Both the position numbers and the translations under genes were made by a program. This document shows positions 1 through 6,910 of a stretch of DNA of 11,962 nt, piece by piece. The stretch's first letter is position 1; each line of letters opens with the position of its first letter. The stretch is taken from contig JBEKZL010000229.1 in the NCBI GenBank assembly GCA_049509915.1, positions 1 through 11,962 on the forward strand, given 5' to 3'. The stretch comes from JBEKYD01 sp049509915 (GTDB lineage Bacteria; Acidobacteriota; Terriglobia; Bryobacterales; Bryobacteraceae). Under the pieces are notes generated by a model. That model saw only the letters and a program-made list of their open reading frames with translations, did no database searches and was not told the origin of the DNA.

Positions 1-2
1 TC

Positions 3-533
3 ATATCGTTACTCCTCGAAAACAAGCCTGGTGCGCTGATGCGCGTCACCGGGCTGCTTTCGCAGCGCGGCTACAATATAGAAAGCCTGACCGTGGCGCG
101 CACGCTCGATCCCGCGCTCTCGCGCATGACCATCTCGGTGGAGGTGGATTCCAGCCAGCGGCAGCAGGTTATCAAGCAGATGAACAAGCTGATCAATGTG
201 CTGCAGGCCACCGACCTTACCGACGCTCCGGCGGTGGTGCGCGAGCTGGTGCTGCTGCGCGTCAAGACGCCGCAGGAATCGCGCACGGCGGTGTTGAAGG
301 AGGCCGAGATTTTCGGCGGCCGGGTGGTGGATTCCTCCACCGATGGATTCGCCATCGAAGCCACCGGCGACGCGGAAAAGCTGGGCGAGTTTATCGACGT
401 GATGGGCAGCTATGGCGAGATCGAAGTGACGCGCTCCGGCGCGCTGGCCATCGCCTTGGAAGCCAAGAAGCTGCGCCTGCAGCCGCCGGTGCCCACCGGC
501 AACGGCGCCGGCGTGGAGGAAAAAGTAATCTGA
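3..533 (+). CDS. ilvN: Acetolactate synthase small (regulatory) subunit, 5'-truncated
   Basis: Regulatory subunit of acetohydroxyacid synthase, which makes 2-acetolactate and 2-aceto-2-hydroxybutyrate for valine/leucine and isoleucine synthesis; the small subunit activates the catalytic subunit and carries valine feedback inhibition. The frame is open from the window edge (first full codon at base 3) and reads LLENKPGALMRVTGLLSQRG, then YNIESLTV and LSRMTI, which is the N-terminal ACT domain typical of IlvN/IlvH. A C-terminal domain follows (EIFGGRVVD; MGSYGEIEVTRSGALAI near the end). The ATG at 39 lies inside the conserved ACT motif, so it is an internal methionine; the true start lies a few codons upstream, outside the window. 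The stop at 531-533 is 36 bases before ilvC, consistent with one operon. ilvB is expected just upstream but cannot be seen. Called ilvN rather than ilvH by convention only. Confidence 0.95.
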   Translation: MSLLLENKPGALMRVTGLLSQRGYNIESLTVARTLDPALSRMTISVEVDSSQRQQVIKQMNKLINVLQATDLTDAPAVVRELVLLRVKTPQESRTAVLKEAEIFGGRVVDSSTDGFAIEATGDAEKLGEFIDVMGSYGEIEVTRSGALAIALEAKKLRLQPPVPTGNGAGVEEKVI

Positions 534-558
534 TCGGCGCGACCCGTGCCTAATCAAT

Positions 559-563
559 GGAGA
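559..563 (+). promoter_or_regulatory. Ribosome binding site that fixes the ilvC start
   Basis: GGAGA at 559-563 lies 6 bases before the ATG at 570. An upstream in-frame GTG at 546 would place this purine-rich site inside the coding sequence and add eight residues not seen in the family, so the ATG at 570 is preferred. Confidence 0.75.
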
Positions 564-569
564 ACCAAT

Positions 570-1595
570 ATGCCTAAACGCTATTACGAAAAAGACGCAA
601 ACCTGAACGATCTGAACGGCCGCACCGTAGCCATCGTCGGTTACGGCAGCCAGGGCCACGCCCACGCACTCAACTTGCGCGACTCCGGTATCGACGTGGT
701 CGTCGCGGAGCGGCCCGACAGCCCCAGCTTTGAAAAGGCCAAGGCCGCCGGCCTTGCCGTCATGAGCGCCGCCGAGGCCGCCTCCCGCGCCGATGTCGTC
801 ATGATGCTGGTCGCCGACCATCAGCAGCCCGCCGTCTGGGAGGAAATCAAGCCTCACATGACGGCCGGCAAGACGCTCATGTTCGCCCACGGCTTCAACA
901 TTCACTTCCAGCAGATCGTTCCGCCGGCCGACGTGGATGTCTCGATGATCGCTCCCAAGGCCCCTGGCCACCGCGTCCGCGAGCTGTATACGGAAGGCGT
1001 TGGCGTACCCGCGCTGGTTGCCGTCCATCAGGACGCCTCCGGCCAGGCTCTCCAGCGCGCCCTGGCCTACGCTCTCGCGCTCGGCTGCCTCAAGGCCGGT
1101 GTCATCGAAACTACTTTCAAGGAAGAGACCGAAAGCGACCTGTTCGGCGAGCAGGCTGTGCTGTGCGGCGGCGCCAGCGAGCTGATCCGGGCCGGGTTCG
1201 AAACCCTGGTGGAGGCCGGATACGCGCCCGAAATCGCTTATTTCGAGTGCCTGCATGAGCTGAAGCTAATCGTCGACCTGATCCAGGAAGGCGGCCTGGC
1301 CTACATGCGCTATTCGGTCTCCGATACGGCCGAATACGGCGACTATACCCGCGGCCCGCGCATCGTCAACCAACAGACGCGCGCCGAAATGAAGAAGATC
1401 CTTTCCGAAATCCAATCGGGCGAATTCGCCCGCGCCTGGATCGAAGAGAATAAGACCGGCCGCAAGAATTTCCTCGCCATGCGCGAAGCGGCGCGCCATC
1501 AGCCGGTCGAGGTAGTGGGCAAGGAACTCCGCGATATGATGCCCTTCCTCAAGAAGCGCAAGGAAGCCGGAGTACCCCAAGAGGTAGCCGGGTAG
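570..1595 (+). CDS. ilvC: Ketol-acid reductoisomerase (class I, short form)
   Basis: Converts 2-acetolactate and 2-aceto-2-hydroxybutyrate to the dihydroxy acids of valine/leucine and isoleucine synthesis, using NAD(P)H and Mg2+. The 341-residue length fits class I enzymes. The N-terminal Rossmann domain has GYGSQGHAHALNLRDSG (residues 24-40) and a catalytic-region histidine, H107 in AHGFN. The knotted C-terminal domain keeps the metal-binding residues D190 and E194 (ESDLFGEQ) and E226 and E230 (FECLHELK). The cofactor loop after beta-2 reads AERPDSPSF (46-54). R48, S51 and S53 match the usual phosphate-binding positions of NADPH enzymes, but E47 and D50 are acidic where Leu and Gly are common. 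It lies 36 bases after ilvN and 28 bases before cimA on the same strand, so co-transcription is likely. The start at 570 is chosen for its ribosome binding site and family length. Confidence 0.97.
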   Translation: MPKRYYEKDANLNDLNGRTVAIVGYGSQGHAHALNLRDSGIDVVVAERPDSPSFEKAKAAGLAVMSAAEAASRADVVMMLVADHQQPAVWEEIKPHMTAGKTLMFAHGFNIHFQQIVPPADVDVSMIAPKAPGHRVRELYTEGVGVPALVAVHQDASGQALQRALAYALALGCLKAGVIETTFKEETESDLFGEQAVLCGGASELIRAGFETLVEAGYAPEIAYFECLHELKLIVDLIQEGGLAYMRYSVSDTAEYGDYTRGPRIVNQQTRAEMKKILSEIQSGEFARAWIEENKTGRKNFLAMREAARHQPVEVVGKELRDMMPFLKKRKEAGVPQEVAG

Positions 1596-1623
1596 GCGCC
1601 CGTCGCCTCCCGCGAAAAGCCAC

Positions 1624-3234
1624 ATGAAGATCTTCACGTTCGATACCACTCTCCGCGACGGTACGCAGGGCGAATCCGTCTCCTTCTCCGTGGATGACAA
1701 GCTCATCATTGCGCAGAAACTGGATGAGCTGGGCATCGACTATATCGAGGGCGGCTGGCCCGGGTCCAATCCCAAGGACAGGGAATTTTTCACCCGCGCC
1801 CGTGACCTCGACCTGAAGCACGCGCGGCTGACGGCTTTCGGCTCTACGCGGTTCGCCAAGAACCCGGTGGCCGAAGACCGCAACCTGGCCGCGCTGGTGG
1901 AAGCCGGCACGCCGGCCGTCTCGATATTCGGGAAAACGTGGGATCTTCATGTGCATCGCGCCCTGAGCATCACCCTCGAAGAAAACCTCAAGCTGATTTC
2001 GGAAAGCGTGGCCTGGCTGGTGTCGCACGGCAAAGAAGTCGTCTACGACGCCGAGCATTTCTTCGATGGCTATCGCACCAACCCGGATTACGCCTTATCA
2101 ACGCTCGACGCAGCCAAACAAGCCGGCGCGAGCGTGCTGTGCCTGTGCGATACCAACGGCGGCACCATCACCGGGCGGCTGGCCGAAATCGTCGCCGAGG
2201 TGCGGCGCCGCTTCGATGGCATCCTGGGCATTCACACCCATAACGATTCCGACGTGGCCGTGGCCAATACGCTTGCCGCCGTCGAAGCCGGCGTCACCCA
2301 CGTGCAGGGGTGCCTCAACGGTTACGGCGAGCGCTGCGGCAATGCCAACCTGGCCTCAGTCATCGCCAACCTGGAATTGAAACTCGGCCATACCACCGTG
2401 GGACCGGAGAAGCTCGCCAACCTTTCCGGCGCCGTGCGCTTCATCGCCGAACTTGCCAACCTGCCCGTACGCAACGACCAGGCCTACGTGGGTAAGAGCG
2501 CCTTCGCCCACAAGGGCGGAGTCCACGTGGCCGCCGTAATGAAGGATTCCGCCACCTACGAACACGTCCGTCCGGAGACCGTCGGTAACCGGCAACGCGT
2601 GCTGGTGAGCGATCTTTCCGGGCGCGGCAACATATTATACAAGCTTAAGCAACACGGCCTGGCCGACCGGCTCGACGAAGGGGCTCGCAAAGAGCTGCTC
2701 GAACGCATCAAGCAGATGGAATACGAGGGCTACGAGCTCGAAGCCGCCGAAGGGACGTTTGAGCTGCTGGTGAGGGAGGCGCTCCGCCCCGGCACCCATT
2801 TCTTCGATGTGGAAAGCTACGAAGTGGCCACCCGCGCCGCGGGCTCCGGTTCCTCCCGCACCACCGCCACCGTGAGCCTTCGCACCCAGGACGGCGTCCA
2901 CACTGCCACCGAGCACGGCCACGGGCCGTTCAATGCCCTGCACCTGTGCCTGCGCAAGTGCCTTTCGAAGTTGTACCCGCAGATCACCCACGTCAGGCTG
3001 ATGGATTATAAAGTCCGCGTGCTCGATTCCCATAAAGGCACCGCCGCCAGTGTGCGCGTGCTCATCGAGTGGAGCGATCACCGTAAGAGCTGGTCCACGG
3101 TCGGCGTATCGGACAATGTCATCGAGGCCAGTTGGAAGGCCCTGGTGGACGCCATCCGCCTGGAGCTGATGCGCCTGACCGAGCAGGATACGTCGATCGA
3201 ACGCGCGGTCGAGGATTACTGCTGGGGAGTGTAA
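1624..3234 (+). CDS. cimA: (R)-citramalate synthase
   Basis: Condenses pyruvate with acetyl-CoA to (R)-citramalate, the first step of the threonine-independent route to 2-oxobutyrate and isoleucine. The N-terminal DRE-TIM metallolyase barrel starts at once: FDTTLRDGTQGESVSFSVDDK, with R11 and D12 in the active site, then YIEGGWPGSNPKD, a signature typical of the CimA branch rather than 2-isopropylmalate synthase LeuA. The metal-binding HTHND is at 204-208 and the second synthase signature, GCLNGYGERCGNANL, begins at residue 229. The last 130 or so residues resemble the LeuA-type C-terminal allosteric domain, so isoleucine feedback control is plausible by family. The length, 536 residues, is normal for this clade. 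The ATG at 1624 gives the family N-terminus although no strong Shine-Dalgarno precedes it; this suggests translation from an ilvC-cimA transcript. A LeuA or homocitrate synthase role is less likely because of the GGWPGSNPKD motif and ilv context. Confidence 0.9.
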   Translation: MKIFTFDTTLRDGTQGESVSFSVDDKLIIAQKLDELGIDYIEGGWPGSNPKDREFFTRARDLDLKHARLTAFGSTRFAKNPVAEDRNLAALVEAGTPAVSIFGKTWDLHVHRALSITLEENLKLISESVAWLVSHGKEVVYDAEHFFDGYRTNPDYALSTLDAAKQAGASVLCLCDTNGGTITGRLAEIVAEVRRRFDGILGIHTHNDSDVAVANTLAAVEAGVTHVQGCLNGYGERCGNANLASVIANLELKLGHTTVGPEKLANLSGAVRFIAELANLPVRNDQAYVGKSAFAHKGGVHVAAVMKDSATYEHVRPETVGNRQRVLVSDLSGRGNILYKLKQHGLADRLDEGARKELLERIKQMEYEGYELEAAEGTFELLVREALRPGTHFFDVESYEVATRAAGSGSSRTTATVSLRTQDGVHTATEHGHGPFNALHLCLRKCLSKLYPQITHVRLMDYKVRVLDSHKGTAASVRVLIEWSDHRKSWSTVGVSDNVIEASWKALVDAIRLELMRLTEQDTSIERAVEDYCWGV

Positions 3235-3248
3235 CCAATCGTCGTGGC

Positions 3249-3305
3249 GCAGGGCCTCCGGCCTGCCGCGTCGGCTGTCGAGTGTGAACCCTGCCCTTCG
3301 GGTTC
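3249..3305. terminator. Two GC-rich hairpins between convergent genes (possible terminator)
   Basis: Hairpin 1 (3249-3266) pairs GCAGG with CCTGC and CC with GG, leaving a one-base bulge and a TCC loop. Hairpin 2 (3286-3305) pairs GAACCC with GGGTTC around an 8-base loop. They occupy the 101-base space where cimA (+) and the VWFA gene (-) converge, where a bidirectional stop is expected. Neither is followed by a T-tract on either strand, so they are not classical intrinsic terminators. They could equally be scattered repeat hairpins or act as 3'-end stabilisers. Confidence 0.35.
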
Positions 3306-3335
3306 CCTGGTATACGCTGGGGGCGGTCTACTGTC

Positions 3336-4280
3336 TTAGCGCTGAGCCCAGTAGCGGCGGCGGGCCTGCACCACCAGGCCCTTCTGTTTGACCGTGACAC
3401 GCAGCGCGCGGAACTCCGAGATGCGAACGGGCTGATCGGAAACGTAGCCCAGGTTGTATTGGCTGCGCAACTCGGCTTCCAGATCGGCGAAGATTTGGTC
3501 GATGGTGCGCTTTTTCGAAACTTCGAAAAAGCCGCCGCCGGTTTCGCTCGAAATCTTCTCCAGAATGCCTCGGCCGTCGGGACCGCCGAGGAAGCCATAG
3601 GCGCCGGGGTCGGAGTAGAGAATCGAAAACACCAGCGTATCGGCGCGCTGGGCGGCGGCGATGGCCGCCTCCGGCGTGCCGTAGCTACCGAAATCTACGC
3701 CGTCGGTGAGCAGGATCAGGGCTTTGCGCCCCTGGCGCCCCTTCATGATCTCGTTCGACGCTTTGGCCACAGCATCGTAGAGCAGTGTTCCGCCGCCGTT
3801 CTGGAGGCGCAACTGGCTCTCGGTTTCGGTGTCCACGTACGACAGTGCATCGTTCAACTGGCGGCGGCTCGATGTAAGCGCCTGGCGAAGTTGCACTGCA
3901 CTGTCGAACTGCATGATGAAAACCTGGTCTTTGTCTTCGCGCAGCACCTGGTCGAGAAAACGAAAGCTGGCGCCGCGCTCGGCATCGAGTACCCGGCGCT
4001 GGCTGGCGCTGGTATCCACCATCAGGCCGATCGTCAACGGCAGGTCGGTTTCCCGCGCGAAATAACGGACCGTTTGCGGGTGGGTGTCTTCGACGATGGA
4101 AAAATCGTCCTGGCCCAGGTTGGTGACGATGGCGCCCTTCTTATCCCGCACCGTGGCCAACACGTTGACCACCTTGACTTCCGTCGAGAAAACCGGCTCT
4201 TGTTGGGCGTACGCTCGGCCGGCGCAGTATGCCGCGGCGCCGGACAGGAGAAACGTGCGTCGAGTGAAAAAAGACCGCAT
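3336..4280 (-). CDS. Exported VWFA-domain protein of the acidobacterial family
   Basis: Exact function unknown; the layout matches the 'VWFA-related Acidobacterial domain' family (TIGR03436, from memory), which is abundant in Acidobacteriota. The N-terminus MRSFFTRRTFLLSGAAAYCA has twin arginines followed by a hydrophobic stretch, and cleavage after AYA (residue 25) is plausible, so Tat export is likely. Residues 31-75 form the family's pre-domain (VVNVLATVRDKKG, DDFSIVEDTHPQTVRYF). The von Willebrand A fold follows with a metal-ion-dependent adhesion site: D89-T-S91-A-S93, a conserved Thr in GGGTLLYD, and Asp in LLTDGVD. The C-terminal stretch (LRSQYNLGYVSD) is also typical. The ATG at 4280 gives 314 residues; an in-frame TTG at 4304 would add eight residues and push the Tat motif inward, so it is less likely. 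The family is probably adhesive or protein-binding in the envelope. No partner is visible next to it. Confidence 0.85.
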   Translation of the reverse strand: MRSFFTRRTFLLSGAAAYCAGRAYAQQEPVFSTEVKVVNVLATVRDKKGAIVTNLGQDDFSIVEDTHPQTVRYFARETDLPLTIGLMVDTSASQRRVLDAERGASFRFLDQVLREDKDQVFIMQFDSAVQLRQALTSSRRQLNDALSYVDTETESQLRLQNGGGTLLYDAVAKASNEIMKGRQGRKALILLTDGVDFGSYGTPEAAIAAAQRADTLVFSILYSDPGAYGFLGGPDGRGILEKISSETGGGFFEVSKKRTIDQIFADLEAELRSQYNLGYVSDQPVRISEFRALRVTVKQKGLVVQARRRYWAQR

Positions 4281-4377
4281 CGAAGGCCCCCAAGCCTTCT
4301 TCAATTATCGGGCAATCACTCGGCTGCTTTGGCGGAGCAGGCGTTTTCGCCCGCGGCCGTCCGCCGTAGTCGACGCT

Positions 4378-4394
4378 GCGGACCGACGGTCCGC
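4378..4394. repeat. Perfect 7-bp inverted repeat upstream of the esterase gene
   Basis: GCGGACC (4378-4384), spacer GAC, then GGTCCGC (4388-4394). It lies 45 bases before the esterase ATG at 4440, just upstream of a weak -10-like TAAGAT at 4408-4413, roughly where a -35 element or regulator would sit. It may be an operator. It could also be a scattered hairpin element, since other perfect inverted repeats occur in non-coding DNA of this window. Confidence 0.4.
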
Positions 4395-4439
4395 GCCACG
4401 AAAGATGTAAGATATCACTTTCGGAGAAAGAGGTTTGCA

Positions 4440-5321
4440 ATGCGTAGAGTGACCCTTCTCAAGATCTGTCTTCTGACCGGATCGGGGCTCGCCGGCTGGG
4501 CTCAACTGGCGCCTCCGGCTCGGGAAATCCCGCTGTATCCGGGTGTGGCTCCCGGCTCGGAGAAGTGGAACTATCCGGAGAGAGCCGCCGGCACGGCGGA
4601 GAGGCCGCAGGCGCAGAATATCGTTCGACCGGTACTGCTCTATTATCCGGCTGAGAAGGCTGACGCAGTGGGGACGGCGATGATTGTCGCACCGGGGGGT
4701 GGTTTCCGGACGCTCATGATGTCGTATGAAGGAGTGGACGTCGCCAGGCGGCTGAACCGGATGGGTGTGGACGCGTTTGTTTTGAAGTACCGCACGATCT
4801 ATGTGGACCCCGATGCACCGCCTGCCGCGGCGGGGAGGGGGCCAGCCGCTACGGGTCCGCAAGCGGGCCAGAATTTGCGCGAGATAGCGGGCGCGGACGG
4901 ACAACAAGCGGTGCGGTTGCTGCGGCGGCGTGCCGCCGAATTCGGCGTGCTCCCGAATCGAATCGGCATCATTGGTTACTCGGCCGGAGGCGCGGTGGTT
5001 CTGTCCACGGTGTATGGCGCCGCCGATGGAAGACCCGATTTCGCGGTCCCGATTTATGCCGCCGGCGCGAGTTCGAATCCGCCTCCCGAAGGCGCCCCGC
5101 CGCTGTTCATCGCGGTAGCGGCGGACGACCAGGCAGTCGGATACCAGGGGTCGATCGACCTGTTTGGCGCCTGGAGAAAAGCGGGGCTGCCCGTTGAACT
5201 GCACGTATTCCAGACGGGCCAGCATGGCTTCGGAAAGAAGGGCGGCGGCGCGGACCACTATCTGGACCGGGTCGAGGAATGGCTGAAGCTGAACGGTTGG
5301 CTCACCCGGGCATCGAACTGA
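4440..5321 (+). CDS. Secreted alpha/beta-hydrolase, acetyl-esterase-like
   Basis: Predicted serine esterase of the Aes/COG0657-like group that often includes acetylxylan and other sugar-ester esterases. The 293-residue protein starts with a signal peptide (MRRVTLLKICLLTGSGLAGWA, likely cut after A21), so it acts outside the cytoplasm. An oxyanion-hole stretch APGGGF (84-89) replaces the more familiar HGGG and is followed by EGVDVARRLNRMGVDAFVLK, a pattern common in this subfamily. The triad can be read as S181 in GYSAGG, D229 or D230 in AADDQAV, and H262 in GQHGFG. A Pro/Ala/Gly-rich insert at about 123-143 follows LKYRTIYV, where relatives have a lid-like loop. The ATG at 4440 is preceded by AGAGG at 4429-4433 with a 6-base spacer. 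Open frame continues upstream, but that part is antisense to the VWFA gene and not coding. It converges with the sulfatase across 13 bases. Substrate unknown; a peptidase or dienelactone-hydrolase relative is possible. Confidence 0.82.
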   Translation: MRRVTLLKICLLTGSGLAGWAQLAPPAREIPLYPGVAPGSEKWNYPERAAGTAERPQAQNIVRPVLLYYPAEKADAVGTAMIVAPGGGFRTLMMSYEGVDVARRLNRMGVDAFVLKYRTIYVDPDAPPAAAGRGPAATGPQAGQNLREIAGADGQQAVRLLRRRAAEFGVLPNRIGIIGYSAGGAVVLSTVYGAADGRPDFAVPIYAAGASSNPPPEGAPPLFIAVAADDQAVGYQGSIDLFGAWRKAGLPVELHVFQTGQHGFGKKGGGADHYLDRVEEWLKLNGWLTRASN

Positions 5322-5334
5322 GCGCGGTTCGACC

Positions 5335-6711
5335 TTACAGGGTGGCGGGCTTGGGGTAAGCGCCGGCCGGTGTGTCCGGGTCCGCTTTACGAGCCTGCTG
5401 TTCGGCGTAGGCCTTGCGCACCGGCTCCGGAAAGCCCTCGATCATGGCGGCTATCCGCGATTCGATCTGGGCCACGACCGCCGCATTCTCCGCCGCCACG
5501 TCGTAGCTTTCATCCGGATCGCTGGCCAGATTGTATAGTTCCGGTTTCGGCAACAGGTAGCTGAAACGCCCGCCGGGCGGCGCCGGTGTATAAGCGGCCG
5601 TGTTGTGGCGCGCGATGTGCAGTTTCCAGTTCATCCAGCGCGCGCACTGCAGGTCCCAGTTGTCGAAGTAGAGCAGGGGCGCCCGCTCGATGGACTGGCG
5701 GTCGCCGTGGATCAGGGGCCAGATGTCGATGCCGTCGAGCGGCTTGGGTGGCAACCCGGCGCCGCACAGCCGGGCCACCGTGGGGAAGATATCCATCATG
5801 GAAGCCAAGCCGTCCGACACGCGCCCGCCGGGAATCCGGCCCTTCCAGCGCGCGATGAACGGCTCGCGGACGCCGCCCTCGTAGGTCGTGTTTTTACGCC
5901 CGCGAAGCTTGCCGGGGCTTCCCTGGTACCACGGACCGTTGTCGCTCGAACACATGATCAGCGTGTCCTGTTCCAGGCCGTTCCGCTCCAGCGCCGCCAC
6001 GACTTCGCCCACGCTCCAGTCGATTTCTTCCACCACGTCGCCGTAGAGGCCCTCGGCCGATTTGCCGCGGAACCGCTCGGAGGCCGCCAGCGGAATGTGC
6101 GGAAATGTGTGGGGCATATAGAGAAAGAAGGGCGAGCCCTTGGCGCGGTCGATGAACTTGCGGGCCTGGTCGGTATAACGCGCGGTGAGGCTGGTGAGAT
6201 CCGCCGTCGGCTCGATGACGTCGGTATTATGCATCAGGACCCTGGGCGTCATGTCGTTGCTGTAGGGGATGCCGAAGTACTCGTCGAAGCCGCGGCTGGT
6301 GGGCAGATACCGCCGCGGCCGTCCCAGGTGCCATTTCCCGATGCACATGGTGCTGTAACCGCGCGCTTTCAGGATGTCCGCCAGGGTGGTCTCATCCAGG
6401 CTGAGCCCATCGGTGTCCTGGGGGAAGAGAACCCTCGGAACTCCCACGCGAGTTGGATAGCGGCCCGTAAGCAGTGCCGCCCGGGAGGGCGAACAGACCG
6501 GGTCGGCGGAGCAGAAGTTGGTGAACCGAACGCCCTCCGATGCCAGCCGGTCGAAATTCGGAGTCCGGATCCTGGAACCGTAAACACCGAGATCGCCAAA
6601 GCCAAGGTCATCGCAGAGGATGAAGACGATGTTGGGCGCGCGGGCCGGCGCCCCCAACAACCGGCAGCCGGCGGCCGCGGCCGCGGAGGCGAGCAACTTG
6701 CGTCGTGTCAT
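5335..6711 (-). CDS. Tat-exported sulfatase, arylsulfatase A type (family S1)
   Basis: Predicted sulfate-ester hydrolase. The 458-residue protein begins MTRRKLLASAAAAAG, a twin-arginine signal, so it should act in the periplasm or outside; C16 in AAGC could make it a lipoprotein, although the lipobox lacks the usual Leu at -3. Metal ligands D34 and D35 occur in ILCDDLGFGDLG, and the formylglycine signature is C73-SPSR with ALLTGRY behind it, so C73 should become formylglycine. K126 and H128 are in GKWHLG; D257 and N258 in SSDNGPW complete the calcium site. The C-terminal part (PELYNLASDPDES) is typical of S1 sulfatases. The ATG at 6711 is chosen because GGAGAGG sits 7 bases upstream; an ATG at 6735 would place that site inside the gene. 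No maturase (FGE or anaerobic radical SAM type) is in the window. Substrate unknown; sulfated glycans are an inference from the neighbouring esterase. Confidence 0.93.
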   Translation of the reverse strand: MTRRKLLASAAAAAGCRLLGAPARAPNIVFILCDDLGFGDLGVYGSRIRTPNFDRLASEGVRFTNFCSADPVCSPSRAALLTGRYPTRVGVPRVLFPQDTDGLSLDETTLADILKARGYSTMCIGKWHLGRPRRYLPTSRGFDEYFGIPYSNDMTPRVLMHNTDVIEPTADLTSLTARYTDQARKFIDRAKGSPFFLYMPHTFPHIPLAASERFRGKSAEGLYGDVVEEIDWSVGEVVAALERNGLEQDTLIMCSSDNGPWYQGSPGKLRGRKNTTYEGGVREPFIARWKGRIPGGRVSDGLASMMDIFPTVARLCGAGLPPKPLDGIDIWPLIHGDRQSIERAPLLYFDNWDLQCARWMNWKLHIARHNTAAYTPAPPGGRFSYLLPKPELYNLASDPDESYDVAAENAAVVAQIESRIAAMIEGFPEPVRKAYAEQQARKADPDTPAGAYPKPATL

Positions 6712-6750
6712 TTCAGAACCTCTCCGTTGGGGCATCGTCCCGTAGTGTAC

Positions 6751-6762
6751 ATCGATATCGAT
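6751..6762. promoter_or_regulatory. Perfect 12-bp palindrome upstream of the sulfatase
   Basis: ATCGATATCGAT reads the same on both strands and centres about 45 bases upstream of the sulfatase start codon, in its 5' region. A symmetric AT-richer site in GC-rich DNA is what a dimeric repressor's operator looks like. A short palindrome of this size could also occur by chance, and no good -35/-10 pair could be placed with it. Confidence 0.3.
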
Positions 6763-6910
6763 TCGCGCCGGGCCTCGGAACAGAAGGGTCGTGGTAATAC
6801 ACTCCGCTTATGGTGCGTCCTGGAAGACGCGTTGTTCCGTCAGGTGACAGTGAACGCAATAGCCTCGTCATAGAGCCGCCTGCGGTATTACTGCCACACG
6901 GTAACCATCG

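Noticed and set aside
39..41. ATG as the ilvN start codon.
   Set aside because: It falls inside the conserved motif ENKPGALMRVTG, so the gene begins outside the window.
9..1256. 415-codon minus-strand frame opposite ilvN and ilvC.
   Set aside because: Both plus-strand genes are conserved across this whole stretch; no family is recognisable in the antisense frame.
3249..3305. Classical intrinsic terminators for cimA or the VWFA gene.
   Set aside because: Hairpins are present but no T-tract follows on either strand, so only a tentative terminator is listed.
3459..4439. Long open frame continuing upstream of the esterase ATG.
   Set aside because: It is antisense to the well-supported VWFA gene. 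A good ribosome binding site and a signal peptide start at 4440.
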